From positions 2,404,369 through 2,468,368 of the forward strand of contig NZ_CP031320.1 of NCBI RefSeq assembly GCF_003355155.1: 64,000 nucleotides of DNA, read 5' to 3'. Of the stretch, positions 56,732-64,000 are shown piece by piece (position 1 is the stretch's first letter; each line of letters opens with the position of its first letter). This stretch comes from Streptomyces armeniacus (GTDB lineage: Bacteria; Actinomycetota; Actinomycetes; Streptomycetales; Streptomycetaceae). A program made the position numbers and the translations under genes. The notes beneath the pieces were generated by a model that saw only the letters and a program-made list of their open reading frames with translations, searched no databases and had not been told where the DNA came from.

Positions 56732-57323
56732 GCGTGGCCGCCGTCTCCTTCGCCGAAGGCGCGTCCTCCTGGCGGCTGTTGGCCCAGTCGGCGAGCGACT
56801 CGGCGGCCCCGACCAGCGCGTGCGCCAGCCCGGACACCTCCCGTTCCGCCAGCACGTCGTCCGCGCAGCCCGCGTCCCGCGCCGCCTTCCCGATCAGCGA
56901 GGTCACCAGGTCCGTGATCTCCGTACGCAGCACGGCGACCTCGCGCGCGAACGGCTCCCCCTGCGTACGGGCCTGCTGGTGCAGCACCACCCAGCCGTGC
57001 GGGTGGGCGGCGGTGTGCGCGAAGAAGGCGCACAGGCCGTTCCACAGCCGCCGGTCGGCGGACACCCAGCCGGCGCCGTCCTCGGTGCTCGCGCGCACGG
57101 CCGCGACCAGCGCGGCGGCCTCGCGCTGTATGCACGCGGTGAACAGCTCTTCCTTCGACTTCAGATACTGGTAGACCAGCGGCTTCGAGACCCCCGCCGC
57201 CTCCGCTATGTCGTCCATGGACGCGGCGCGGTAGCCGTACCGCGCGAATCCCTCGACCGCCGCGTCGAGCATCTGCTGTTCGCGGACAGCCCTTGGCACC
57301 CGCTTGCTTGCCTTCGTCCCCAC
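56664..57323 (-). CDS. TetR-family regulator of the acyl-CoA gene set (219 aa)
   Basis: GTG at 57323 follows GGAGGAG at eight bases. Residues 10-57 carry the HTH (MLDAAVEGFARYGYRAASMD, AAGVSKPLVYQYLKSKEELF), and the rest is the ligand domain with HPHGWVVLHQQARTQGEPFA, typical of FadR-like TetR proteins of actinobacteria. It is convergent with the maoC gene and overlaps it. Likely target: the palindromes at 54230-54257 between thiolase and FabG, with an acyl-CoA as inducer. This is inference from neighbourhood. Confidence 0.9.
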   Translation of the reverse strand: MGTKASKRVPRAVREQQMLDAAVEGFARYGYRAASMDDIAEAAGVSKPLVYQYLKSKEELFTACIQREAAALVAAVRASTEDGAGWVSADRRLWNGLCAFFAHTAAHPHGWVVLHQQARTQGEPFAREVAVLRTEITDLVTSLIGKAARDAGCADDVLAEREVSGLAHALVGAAESLADWANSRQEDAPSAKETAATLMNFCWAGLENLMKGARWTPGR

Positions 57324-57561
57324 CTCTGTGCTCCTCCACCCCGCCGTCCCCCGAGCGTCAACAGTGGTCAGGCTACGCCGAAGCGCGCCCACACCCCCGG
57401 TTCCCCGGGCGCGTCCGGCGTACGGGAGCGTGCTGACGGCCCATGCCGACCGGCCCGTTCCGAACGGCCGCACATACGCGACGGTTTGACCGGCGAATGC
57501 GACCGGAACTGAAACGGGCCGGAAACGGGCGGCGCTTGGCCGGAAACGGATCCAAAACGGG
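57324..57561. other. Intergenic stretch upstream of tetR
   Basis: No gene or ribosome site is convincing in either strand. The only visible structure is the repeated word GGAAACGG/GAAACGGG (57510-57560). It presumably holds the tetR promoter. Confidence 0.5.
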
Positions 57562-57598
57562 TCTGGTGCCGGCCCGGACGGACCGGGCCGACACCAGA
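57562..57598 (-). terminator. Terminator of the DAACS symporter gene
   Basis: A 16-bp stem with one C-A mismatch (57562-57577 with 57583-57598, outer arm TCTGGTG) encloses a five-base loop. On the minus strand it is followed by CGTTTTGG, a short U-run, 27 bp after the symporter stop. Confidence 0.75.
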
Positions 57599-57624
57599 AG
57601 GGGCACCAGAAAGGGCGGCAGGGA

Positions 57625-59028
57625 TCAGGCGGGCAGCGGCTGCGCGCCCTCCCCGGCGGCGTCGCGGTCGCGGTCACCGTCGCTGTCGCGGTCGCCGTCC
57701 GGCGTACGCGCGGACCGCGCCTCGTCCCGTTCCAGATCGTCCAGGCTGAAGCTCTTGGCGCTGTTGAACGCCTCCAGGTCCAGGATCTTCTCGCGGGCCG
57801 ACACGAGCACCGGGATGAGCGCCTGCCCGGCGACGTTCGTCGCCGTCCGCATCATGTCCAGGATCGGGTCGATGGCCAGCAGCAGACCGACGCCCGCCAG
57901 CGGGAGGCCCAGCGTGGAGAGGGTCAGCGTGAGCATCACGGTGGCGCCGGTCAGGCCCGCCGTGGCGGCGGAGCCGATCACCGAGACGAAGGCGATCAGG
58001 AGGTAGTCGCCGACGCCGAGGTCGATGCCGAAGATCTGGGCGACGAAGATCGCGGCGATCGCCGGGTAGATGGAGGCGCAGCCGTCCATCTTGGTGGTGG
58101 AGCCGAACGGCACGGCGAACGACGCGTACTCCTTCGGCACCCCGAGGCGTTCGGTCACCTTCTGCGTCAGCGGCATGGTGCCGACCGACGAGCGGGAGAC
58201 GAAGCCCAGCTGGATCGCGGGCCAGGCGCCCCGGAAGAACTGCACCGGGTTGACCTTGGCGACGGTGGCCAGCAGCAGCGGGTAGACGCCGAACATGACG
58301 ATGGCGCAGCCGATGTAGATGTCGGCGGTGAAGGTCGCGTACTGGCTGATGAGGTTCCAGCCGTAGTCCTTGATCGCGGTGCCGATCAGGCCGAGCGAAC
58401 CGAGCGGCGCGAGCCGGATGATCCACCACAGCGCCTTCTGGAGCAGCGCGAGCACGGCCTCGCCGAGCGTCAGCAGCGGTTCCGCCTTGGGCCCCAGCCG
58501 GAGCGCGGCGATGCCCGCCACGGCGGCCATGAACACGATCTGCAGGACGTTGAGCTCGGTGAACGGCGTGATGACATCCGTCGGCACGATGCCGGTGAGG
58601 AAGTCCAGCCAGCTGCCCTTCTCTTCCGGTTCGGCGCCGTCACGGGCGCTGAGCCCGGTGCCCGAACCCGGGTTGGTGAGCAGGCCGATGGCGAGGCCGA
58701 TCGCAACGGCGATCAGCGACGTGGCCATGAACCAGAGCAGCGTGCGGGTGGCGAGCCGTGCGGCGTTGGACACCTTCCGCAGGTTGGTGATGGAGATGAC
58801 GATCGCGAAGAAGACGAGGGGCGCGACGGCCAGCTTCAGCAGCTGTACGAACGTTTCGCCGATCTTCGTCAGGGTGGTCCCGAGCCAGTCGATCTCCCAG
58901 TGCCGGGCGGCCCAGCCGAGCAGGACGCCCAGCACGAGACCGCCCAGGATCTGGGCCCAGAACGGGACCTTGGGTATGCGTACACGCGCGGGTGCGGGCG
59001 CGGCGGACGCGGACGTATCAGTGGACAC
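57625..59028 (-). CDS. Dicarboxylate/amino acid:cation symporter (DAACS), possibly for cystine (467 aa)
   Basis: About eight membrane helices plus the two re-entrant loops of the GltPh fold. The first loop is GFVSRSSVGTMPLT. The helix-7 block FGSTTKMDGCASIYPAIAAI and the AATAGLTGATVMLTLTL loop are present. The NMDGT motif of glutamate carriers is here KMDGC, so dicarboxylate specificity is uncertain. The family also holds TcyP-type cystine carriers. A 34-residue Cys-rich leader peptide precedes the gene, which supports cystine uptake. The GTG at 59028 lies seven bases after GGAG; GTG at 59034 is only one base from it. The C-terminus is an Asp/Arg-rich tail. Confidence 0.88.
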   Translation of the reverse strand: MSTDTSASAAPAPARVRIPKVPFWAQILGGLVLGVLLGWAARHWEIDWLGTTLTKIGETFVQLLKLAVAPLVFFAIVISITNLRKVSNAARLATRTLLWFMATSLIAVAIGLAIGLLTNPGSGTGLSARDGAEPEEKGSWLDFLTGIVPTDVITPFTELNVLQIVFMAAVAGIAALRLGPKAEPLLTLGEAVLALLQKALWWIIRLAPLGSLGLIGTAIKDYGWNLISQYATFTADIYIGCAIVMFGVYPLLLATVAKVNPVQFFRGAWPAIQLGFVSRSSVGTMPLTQKVTERLGVPKEYASFAVPFGSTTKMDGCASIYPAIAAIFVAQIFGIDLGVGDYLLIAFVSVIGSAATAGLTGATVMLTLTLSTLGLPLAGVGLLLAIDPILDMMRTATNVAGQALIPVLVSAREKILDLEAFNSAKSFSLDDLERDEARSARTPDGDRDSDGDRDRDAAGEGAQPLPA

Positions 59029-59116
59029 GGACACACTCCGGTGAGGACGGAAAAAGGGGACGTGAGCGAGCGCAGGCGGAGCAGAGCGAACACCGGAGCG
59101 GAAGTCCGGCCGCTGG

Positions 59117-59221
59117 TCAGCGGCGCTGACAGGCCGCGGAGAGGCAGCGGCAGAGGTCGACGTGCAGCCGCGCGACGAGCATCGCGCTCGTCGCGTCGGA
59201 GAAGGGGGCCGCTGTCGTCAC
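59117..59221 (-). CDS. Cysteine-rich leader peptide upstream of the symporter (34 aa)
   Basis: The small frame starts at GTG 59221 (or GTG 59230) and ends with TGA 59117-59119. It encodes a peptide whose last part reads ARLHVDLCRCLSAACQRR. The RLHVDLCR..SA.CRR pattern matches the short streptomycete leader peptides found before sulfur and cysteine genes. Three Cys codons lie within eight residues near the end. The stop codon overlaps the perfect hairpin GTCAGC-GGC-GCTGAC (59116-59130), and larger GGCC-paired stems are possible. Stalling at the Cys codons could control the symporter 89 bp downstream. No strong ribosome site precedes either GTG. Confidence 0.6.
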   Translation of the reverse strand: MTTAAPFSDATSAMLVARLHVDLCRCLSAACQRR

Positions 59222-59251
59222 GGAGCTCACGCTAACACCACGTCTTTGATG

Positions 59252-59274
59252 TACCCAAAGCTTCTCTTTGGGTA
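59252..59274 (-). promoter_or_regulatory. Perfect 9-bp inverted repeat upstream of the leader peptide
   Basis: TACCCAAAG (59252-59260) and CTTTGGGTA (59266-59274) flank CTTCT. The element is about 30 bp upstream of the leader start and much richer in A/T than its surroundings. An operator or promoter-linked site is more likely than a terminator. Confidence 0.5.
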
Positions 59275-59293
59275 ACGCCACGAAGACGCACAA

Positions 59294-59327
59294 CGCCCCG
59301 CCGTGGAAGGTGATTCCCGGCGGGGCG
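59294..59327 (-). terminator. Candidate terminator of the DUF4229/mqnE transcript
   Basis: A 10-bp stem CGCCCCGCCG (59294-59303 with 59318-59327) with a 14-base loop, 48 bp after the DUF4229 stop on the minus strand. Confidence 0.6.
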
Positions 59328-59374
59328 CTGTTTCGGATGTGACGCGGATTACGCCGTACGCGGCTGCTCGGCTC

Positions 59375-59722
59375 TCACGCCGTACGCGGCGACTCGTCCG
59401 CCGTACCGCCGCCCGTACCGCCCCCGGACGCGTCCTGTGCGTCGTCCTCCATGCTGCGGTTCGCGGCCAGCTTCCCCTTCGCCTTGTCCACTCCGCCGGC
59501 CAGCTGCTGTGCCATCGCGTCCCGCTGCCCGCGCAGCAGGACGAAGCTGAGCGGCGCGGAGATCACCAGGGCCAGCAGGAAGATCCACAGCGGGTTGGAG
59601 TCGCCGATGCCCTCGGGCAGGATTCCGGCGTACGCCAGCACCGCGACGAGGACGAGGCAGCCGACAAAGATGCCCAGCCGCATGGTGGTGTAGCGGAGCG
59701 TTGCGTGTGAGGTGCTGCTCAC
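59375..59722 (-). CDS. DUF4229 membrane protein (115 aa)
   Basis: Two membrane helices (MRLGIFVGCLVLVAVLAYAG and LWIFLLALVISAPLSFVLL) followed by RGQRDAMAQQLAGG, then a Gly/Asp-rich soluble tail. This is the DUF4229 pattern of actinobacteria, whose function is unknown. The gene commonly lies next to mqnE, as here, so a link to quinone synthesis at the membrane can be suspected but not shown. GTG start at 59722; GAAGGCC precedes it. Confidence 0.85.
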   Translation of the reverse strand: MSSTSHATLRYTTMRLGIFVGCLVLVAVLAYAGILPEGIGDSNPLWIFLLALVISAPLSFVLLRGQRDAMAQQLAGGVDKAKGKLAANRSMEDDAQDASGGGTGGGTADESPRTA

Positions 59723-59750
59723 GGCCTTCTCTTCCTTCGTCCGATCCGAC

Positions 59751-60287
59751 TCAGTGGAGTGTCATCCACATGGTGACATCGTCCTCGTACTCGCCGTCGG
59801 CCACCCTGATCGCGTCCGGCACGCGGCCGACCTCCTTGTAGCCGCAGGAGGCGTAGAAACGTTCCGTCCCGCGTCCGCCGCGCATCGTGAGCCGGATGCC
59901 CCGGACCCCCTCGAGGTCGCGGGCCGCGTCCGCCGCGGCGGCCATCAACTCCCGTCCGGTGCCGGTGCCCTGCAGGGACGGGTGCACCATCACGGTGTAC
60001 AGCCACACCCAGTGCCGCATCAGCCGGTGGGAGTTGAGCGTCAGGAAGGCCGTCGCGGCGACCTCGCCGCGCTCGTCGAACCCGGCCACCAGCCGGACGC
60101 TGCCCTCGGCCATCCCGTTCAGATACCGCAGCAGCTCCGGCCGTACGTCCTCCCGCGTCACCGGCGGTACGAAGCCGACCGCGCCGCCGGCGTTCACGAC
60201 GTCCGCCCAGAGGGCGGTGATGCCCTCGGTGACGCGTGGTTCCAGCGGCGGCCCGGAGACGAAGCGGAGGGTCATGCGCGCACTCAC
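59751..60287 (-). CDS. GNAT-family N-acetyltransferase (178 aa)
   Basis: The GNAT fold is seen as VWLYTVMVHPSLQGTGTGRE followed by LMAAAADAARDLEG (acetyl-CoA loop QxxGxGxx) and FYASCGYKEVGRVPDAI. Substrate is unknown. The GTG start shares the sequence GTGA with the mqnE stop, so the two are coupled; an ATG four codons later is an alternative. It follows mqnE in one transcript. Confidence 0.88.
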   Translation of the reverse strand: MSARMTLRFVSGPPLEPRVTEGITALWADVVNAGGAVGFVPPVTREDVRPELLRYLNGMAEGSVRLVAGFDERGEVAATAFLTLNSHRLMRHWVWLYTVMVHPSLQGTGTGRELMAAAADAARDLEGVRGIRLTMRGGRGTERFYASCGYKEVGRVPDAIRVADGEYEDDVTMWMTLH

Positions 60288-61450
60288 ACCCGCATCGGCT
60301 GGGGCGACTCACGGCGGTCCGGGTCGGGCCCGTCGTACTCGCGGATGATCTCGTAGCGCGTGTTCCGCTCCATCGGGCGGAAGCCCGCGTCTCGGATCAG
60401 GTCGAGCAGGTCCTCGCGGGTGAGCTTGTCGGGGGTGCCGAAGTTGTCCGCGTCGTGCGTGATCTTGTACTCGACGACCGAGCCGTCCATGTCGTCCGCG
60501 CCGTGCTGCAGCGCCAGCTGAGCGGTCTGCACGCCGTGCATGACCCAGAACACCTTCACGTGCGGCACGTTGTCGAACAGCAGCCGGGACACGGCGAAGG
60601 TCTTCAGCGCCTCGGCGCCGCTGGCCATGGTCGTACGCGCCTGGAGCCGGTTGCGTACCTTGCCGTCCTGCATGTCCACGAAGTCGTGCTGGTAGCGCAG
60701 CGGGATGAAGACCTGGAAGCCGCCCGTCTCGTCCTGGAGTTCACGCAGCCGCAGGACGTGGTCGACGCGGTGCCGGGGCTCCTCGATGTGCCCGTACAGC
60801 ATCGTGCTGGGCGTCTTGAGGCCCTTCTGGTGCGCGAGCCGGTGGATGCGCGACCAGTCCTCCCAGTGGGTGGCGTGGTCCACGATGTGCTGGCGGACCT
60901 CCCAGTCGAAGATCTCGGCGCCGCCGCCGGTGAGCGACTCCAGGCCCGCGTCGATCAGTTCGTCCAGGATCTCGCTCGCGTCCAGCCCGGAGATCGTCTC
61001 GAAGTGGTGGATCTCCGTCGCCGTGAAGGCCTTCAGCGACACCGAGTCCGGCAGCGCCTCCTTGAGGGCGCTGAGCGACCGCGGGTAGTAGCGCCACGGG
61101 AGCGTCGGGTGGAGGCCGTTGACGATGTGCAGCTCGGTGAGGTTCTCCCCCTCCATGGCCTTGGCCAGCCGCACCGCTTCCTCGATGCGCATCGTGTACG
61201 CGTCCTTCTCGCCCGGCTTGCGCTGGAACGAGCAGTAGGCGCAGGACGCCGTGCACACGTTGGTCATGTTGAGGTGCCGGTTGACGTTGAAGTGGACGAC
61301 GTCGCCGTTCTTCTCCGTACGCACCTCGTGGGCGAGGCCGCCAAGCCAGGCGAGGTCGTCGGACTCGTAGAGGGCGATGCCGTCCTCGCGGGTCAGCCGC
61401 TGCCCGGAACGGACCTTCTCCTCCAGCTCGCGCTTGAGTCCAGCGTCCAT
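60284..61450 (-). CDS. mqnE: Aminodeoxyfutalosine synthase, radical SAM (388 aa)
   Basis: Start ATG at 61450 after GGGAGG. The radical SAM cysteines are C66, C70 and C73 (NVCTASCAYCSF). ELHIVNGLHPTLPWRYYPRS, TATEIHHFETISGL and STMLYGHIEEPRHRVDHVLR are MqnE signatures. It adds the 5'-deoxyadenosyl radical to 3-enolpyruvylbenzoate, the second step of the futalosine pathway. With mqnA and mqnC in the same window, three of the pathway enzymes are present; MqnB and MqnD are not. Confidence 0.95.
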   Translation of the reverse strand: MDAGLKRELEEKVRSGQRLTREDGIALYESDDLAWLGGLAHEVRTEKNGDVVHFNVNRHLNMTNVCTASCAYCSFQRKPGEKDAYTMRIEEAVRLAKAMEGENLTELHIVNGLHPTLPWRYYPRSLSALKEALPDSVSLKAFTATEIHHFETISGLDASEILDELIDAGLESLTGGGAEIFDWEVRQHIVDHATHWEDWSRIHRLAHQKGLKTPSTMLYGHIEEPRHRVDHVLRLRELQDETGGFQVFIPLRYQHDFVDMQDGKVRNRLQARTTMASGAEALKTFAVSRLLFDNVPHVKVFWVMHGVQTAQLALQHGADDMDGSVVEYKITHDADNFGTPDKLTREDLLDLIRDAGFRPMERNTRYEIIREYDGPDPDRRESPQPMRV

Positions 61451-61562
61451 GCGCACGCGCCTCCCTCGGTCTGCGATGAGCGGTTTTCGAGCGTACTCCC
61501 CCGGCTGCCGCGGTTTGTGCCCCGCCCCTCTGTACGGCGCCGTACGGGCGTGGTACGGGGTG

Positions 61563-62018
61563 CTACGCGTCCTCGGGCAGCTCGCCGACGCGGTTCTCCC
61601 ACTTGGTGGAGAGCACCATCGTCGTACGCGTGCGGGACACGCCCTTCGTCCCGGACAGCCGCCGGATGACGCGTTCCAGATCGTCGATGTCGCCCGCCCG
61701 CACCTTGAGCATGAACGAGTCGTCACCCGCGATGAACCAGCAGTCCTCGATCTCCGCGAGGTCCCGCAGCCGCGACGCGACCTCCTCGTGGTCCACTGCG
61801 TCCGAGAGCTGGATGCCGATCAGCGCGGTGACGCCGAGGCCCAGCGAGGGGGCGTGGACGGTGGCGCGGTAGCCGGTGATGACGCCCGCCGCCTCCAGCC
61901 GGTTGATGCGGTCGGTCACGCTGGGGCCGGAGAGGCCGACGAGCCGGCCCAGCTCGGCGTACGACGCTCTGCCGTTCTCGCGCAGCGCCTGGATGAGCTG
62001 CCTGTCCACCGCGTCCAT
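61563..62018 (-). CDS. Lrp/AsnC-family regulator (151 aa)
   Basis: The N-terminal HTH spans AVDRQLIQALRENGRASYAE and LVGLSGPSVTDRINRLEAAG. The C-terminal RAM domain (LGLGVTALIGIQLSD, WFIAGDDSFMLKVRAGDIDD) binds amino acids. Length is the family norm. It stands alone between mqnE and the UbiX-like gene. Its target cannot be deduced; control of the flanking menaquinone genes or of amino-acid genes is possible. Confidence 0.92.
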   Translation of the reverse strand: MDAVDRQLIQALRENGRASYAELGRLVGLSGPSVTDRINRLEAAGVITGYRATVHAPSLGLGVTALIGIQLSDAVDHEEVASRLRDLAEIEDCWFIAGDDSFMLKVRAGDIDDLERVIRRLSGTKGVSRTRTTMVLSTKWENRVGELPEDA

Positions 62019-62078
62019 GCGTACCGGGCCTTCCGTTCTCCTGGGATTCGCAGACTCCTGGATTCTTCGGATACGAAT

Positions 62079-62819
62079 CTAAGGCATCGGGCCGCCGGTG
62101 CCTCGCGTCCGTTCCAGGGTCGTACGATCCGCGGGCGACCCGTCCGGGGTCGAACGGTCCTGGGTCGTGCGGTCCGCGGTCGGGTCCCAGCGGCGGTAGA
62201 GCTTGTGCGGGACGGCGACGGCGTCCAGCGCCCGTCCGGCCACGAAGTCGACGAGGTCCTGGATGCCCCGCGCGCCGGCGTAGAACGCGGGCGAGGTCGG
62301 CAGCACGACGGCCCCGGCCTCGTCGAGCGTGACGAGGTGCCGCAGGGTCGTGCCGGTCAGCGGGGTCTCGCGGACGGCGACCACGAGCGGCCGCCGCTCC
62401 TTCAGCGTGACGGCGGCGGTGCGCTGGAGCAGGTCCTTCGACAGCCCGAGCGCGACACCGGCGACGCACTCGGTGCTCGCCGGCACGATCAGCATGCCGC
62501 GCACCGGATACGAGCCCGAGGACGGCCCCGCGGCCAGGTCGCCGGCGGGCCAGTGGCGTACGCCGCTGACGTCCGGGTCGTACGCGTCGGGGGTGCCGTC
62601 CGCGCCGCGGGCGAGCCAGCGGTGCAGGTCGTCGGCGGCGTGGGCGTCGCGGAACGGGTGGCCCGTCTCGTCCAGGACGGTCAGCCGGGCGGCCCGGCTC
62701 ACGACCAGGTCCACAGCTTCCCCGGCGTGCAGCAGCGCGCGGAGGACGGCGGCGGCGTAGGGCGTTCCGGACGCGCCGGACACACCTACCACCCAGGGGC
62801 GGCGCTGGCTGGAATTCAC
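62079..62819 (-). CDS. ubiX: UbiX-family flavin prenyltransferase (246 aa)
   Basis: WVVGVSGASGTPYAAAVLRA is the FMN-binding motif. LIVPASTECVAGVALGLSKD and LLQRTAAVTLKERRPLVVAV then RETPLTGTTLRHLVTLDEAG are UbiX signatures. It attaches a dimethylallyl group to FMN, giving the prenylated flavin that a UbiD-type decarboxylase needs. Next to mqnE and the UbiA-like gene it probably serves the decarboxylase of the late futalosine pathway, which must lie outside the window. A Thr/Asp/Arg repeat (DRTTQDRSTPDGSPADRTT) makes the tail longer than usual. GTG start at 62819. Confidence 0.88.
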   Translation of the reverse strand: MNSSQRRPWVVGVSGASGTPYAAAVLRALLHAGEAVDLVVSRAARLTVLDETGHPFRDAHAADDLHRWLARGADGTPDAYDPDVSGVRHWPAGDLAAGPSSGSYPVRGMLIVPASTECVAGVALGLSKDLLQRTAAVTLKERRPLVVAVRETPLTGTTLRHLVTLDEAGAVVLPTSPAFYAGARGIQDLVDFVAGRALDAVAVPHKLYRRWDPTADRTTQDRSTPDGSPADRTTLERTRGTGGPMP

Positions 62820-63021
62820 GCCTTCGAGACTACGACGCCCGCGGGCGGGCACAGGACACGGGGGCGGGTCCGTTCCCGCGCCTGTTCGCGGGGCCGTTGA
62901 CGGGGCCGTTGACGGCGCCGGGAACTCCGGACACCCCCTGTGGCGTTGTAACGGACGAACGGCGCGAACGTCGTACGCGCACCGGTGACAGCACCGGCTC
63001 TCTTGGGGGATGGAGAGGACG

Positions 63022-63621
63022 ATGGCGAGCGAATCAAGCTACAGGGTGAAGGCCGCGGCCCTGCTCATCCTGCTCTGGGTCGGGCTCCTGTGGGTGCTGG
63101 AGGCGGTGGACCAGGCCACGGGGAACGCGCTGGACACCTTCGGGATAGAGCCACGGCGCGCCGACGAGCTGCTGGACGTGATCCCGGCGTCCTTCATGCA
63201 CTTCGGCTTCGACCATCTGATGGCGAACACGCTGCCGCTGCTGGTGCTGGGCTTCATGGCGGCGCTGCGCGGCACCGGCCGGTTCCTGGCGGTGGCGCTG
63301 ACGATCATCGTCGTGAGCGGGCTGGGCGTGTGGGTGACCGCTCCGGAGCACAGCAACACGGCGGGCGCGTCGGGGCTGGTATTCGGGCTGTTCGGTTATC
63401 TGGTGGTGCGCGGCTTCGTGGACCGGCGCATCACGGACGTGGCGCTGGGCGGGGTTGTCGCCGTGCTGTACGGCTCGATCCTCTGGGGCGTGCTGCCCAC
63501 CTCGGCCGGGATCTCCTGGCAGGGGCACCTCTTCGGGCTGATAGGCGGCGTGCTGGCGGCCTTCATGACCTCCAGCACGCGCGGCGCGATAGGCGCCGGA
63601 CGGCCGCCGGCCTGGCACTGA
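63022..63621 (+). CDS. Rhomboid-family intramembrane serine protease (199 aa)
   Basis: Six hydrophobic helices. The catalytic Ser117 is in AGASGLVFG and His169 in WQGHLFGLIGG. HFGFDHLMANT carries Asn69 of the oxyanion site. The family cleaves membrane-spanning proteins; the substrate here is unknown. ATG at 63022 has GGAGAGGA upstream; the ATG at 63010 has poor spacing. It points toward the UbiA-like gene and is followed by hairpin repeats. Confidence 0.92.
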   Translation: MASESSYRVKAAALLILLWVGLLWVLEAVDQATGNALDTFGIEPRRADELLDVIPASFMHFGFDHLMANTLPLLVLGFMAALRGTGRFLAVALTIIVVSGLGVWVTAPEHSNTAGASGLVFGLFGYLVVRGFVDRRITDVALGGVVAVLYGSILWGVLPTSAGISWQGHLFGLIGGVLAAFMTSSTRGAIGAGRPPAWH

Positions 63622-63626
63622 CCGCC

Positions 63627-63675
63627 GGGCCCGGCCAGGACGGCCGGGCGCCGGGGCCCGGCCAGGACGGCCGGG
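63627..63675. terminator. Tandem hairpin repeat between rhomboid and UbiA-like genes
   Basis: The 22-bp sequence with core CCCGGCCAGGACGGCCGGG occurs twice (63627-63648 and 63654-63675). Each copy can form a 7-bp hairpin with loop AGGAC. Placed between convergent genes, they act as a double terminator candidate. Confidence 0.7.
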
Positions 63676-63746
63676 ACCGCCGCCGTACGGGATCGCCGTA
63701 CCGGACCGCTGTACGAAGACCGCCGCGTGCTGCCGCGGGCCACGGG

Positions 63747-64000
63747 TCACCCCGTGAGGCCGCGGACCACCAGGTCGAGCAGGGCGAAGACGAAGAGCAC
63801 GATGCCGATGATCCCGTTCACCGTGAAGAAGGCGCGGTTGAGCCGGGACAGGTCCGTCGGCCGGACGACGGAGTGCTCGTAGACGAACGCCCCGACCACG
63901 ATCAGCAGGCCCAGCCAGTAGAGCAGCCCGGCCCCGGTCAGCGACCCGAACAGCGCCAGCAGCGCCACCGTCACGGCGTGGCAGCCGCGCGCGGTGTACA
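63747..64000 (-). CDS. UbiA-family prenyltransferase, C-terminal part (MqnP-like; runs off right edge)
   Basis: The visible 84 codons encode ARGCHAVTVALLALFGSLTG, AGLLYWLGLLIVVGAFVYEH, then SVVRPTDLSRLNRAFFTVNG and a last hydrophobic helix. The loop YEHSVVRPTDLSRLNRAFFT is typical of UbiA proteins of the menaquinone MqnP/4-hydroxybenzoate type. The catalytic DxxD motifs lie outside the window. With UbiX and MqnE adjacent, prenylation of the futalosine-pathway naphthoate is the expected role. Confidence 0.8.
   Translation of the reverse strand, partial: YTARGCHAVTVALLALFGSLTGAGLLYWLGLLIVVGAFVYEHSVVRPTDLSRLNRAFFTVNGIIGIVLFVFALLDLVVRGLTG

Overview
The window is chromosomal DNA of a Streptomyces-like actinomycete. 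The support is very high GC, GTG/TTG starts, GGAGG-type ribosome sites, twin-arginine and lipoprotein signals, a complete 14-gene nuoA-N operon, and enzymes of the futalosine route to menaquinone. No rRNA, tRNA, CRISPR array, phage or insertion sequence was seen. The window opens inside a dapA-type gene and closes inside a UbiA-type prenyltransferase gene.

Layout. 1-11.7 kb: dapA 5' end, secreted nuclease, 499-aa unknown protein, large LuxR (LAL) regulator, secreted subtilase, Tat-exported PhoX-type phosphatase behind a probable PHO box, and small proteins. 11.8-14.8 kb: double TerD protein, EamA exporter and its divergent TetR regulator with two operators. 14.9-18.2 kb: uronate oxidation locus (uronate dehydrogenase divergent from kdgD plus a coupled unknown gene). 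18.3-22.1 kb: frameshifted alpha/beta hydrolase, carboxymuconolactone-decarboxylase-like protein, a PucR relic, fumarylacetoacetase, lipoprotein. 22.2-38.3 kb: nuoN to nuoA on the minus strand, with Rex-like and Crp-like sites upstream of nuoA. 39-41.5 kb: NlpC/P60 peptidase followed by two decayed genes. 41.5-48 kb: geranylgeranyl-reductase-type flavoprotein, menG, mqnC, Ser/Thr kinase, mqnA. 48-50.6 kb: cold shock gene, frameshifted orphan ABC ATPase, TauD-type dioxygenase. 50.7-57.3 kb: acyl-CoA ligase, thiolase, high-molecular-weight FabG, MaoC hydratase and TetR, a beta-oxidation-like set. 57.6-64 kb: DAACS symporter behind a cysteine-containing leader peptide, DUF4229 protein, GNAT, mqnE, Lrp/AsnC regulator, UbiX-like enzyme, rhomboid protease, and the 3' end of a UbiA/MqnP-like gene.

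The strongest theme is respiration. Complex I reduces menaquinone, and mqnA, mqnC, mqnE, the UbiX-like and UbiA-like enzymes, menG and a prenyl-chain reductase candidate all lie within 26 kb of nuoA. A second theme is decay: five genes are frameshifted or reduced to relics (18.5, 20, 40.4, 41.3 and 48.9 kb), while the menaquinone and nuo genes are intact. The most attractive new leads are the Cys-rich leader peptide before the DAACS symporter (suggesting cystine uptake), the unknown protein translationally coupled to kdgD, and the regulatory sites before phoX, nuoA and the FabG/thiolase pair.
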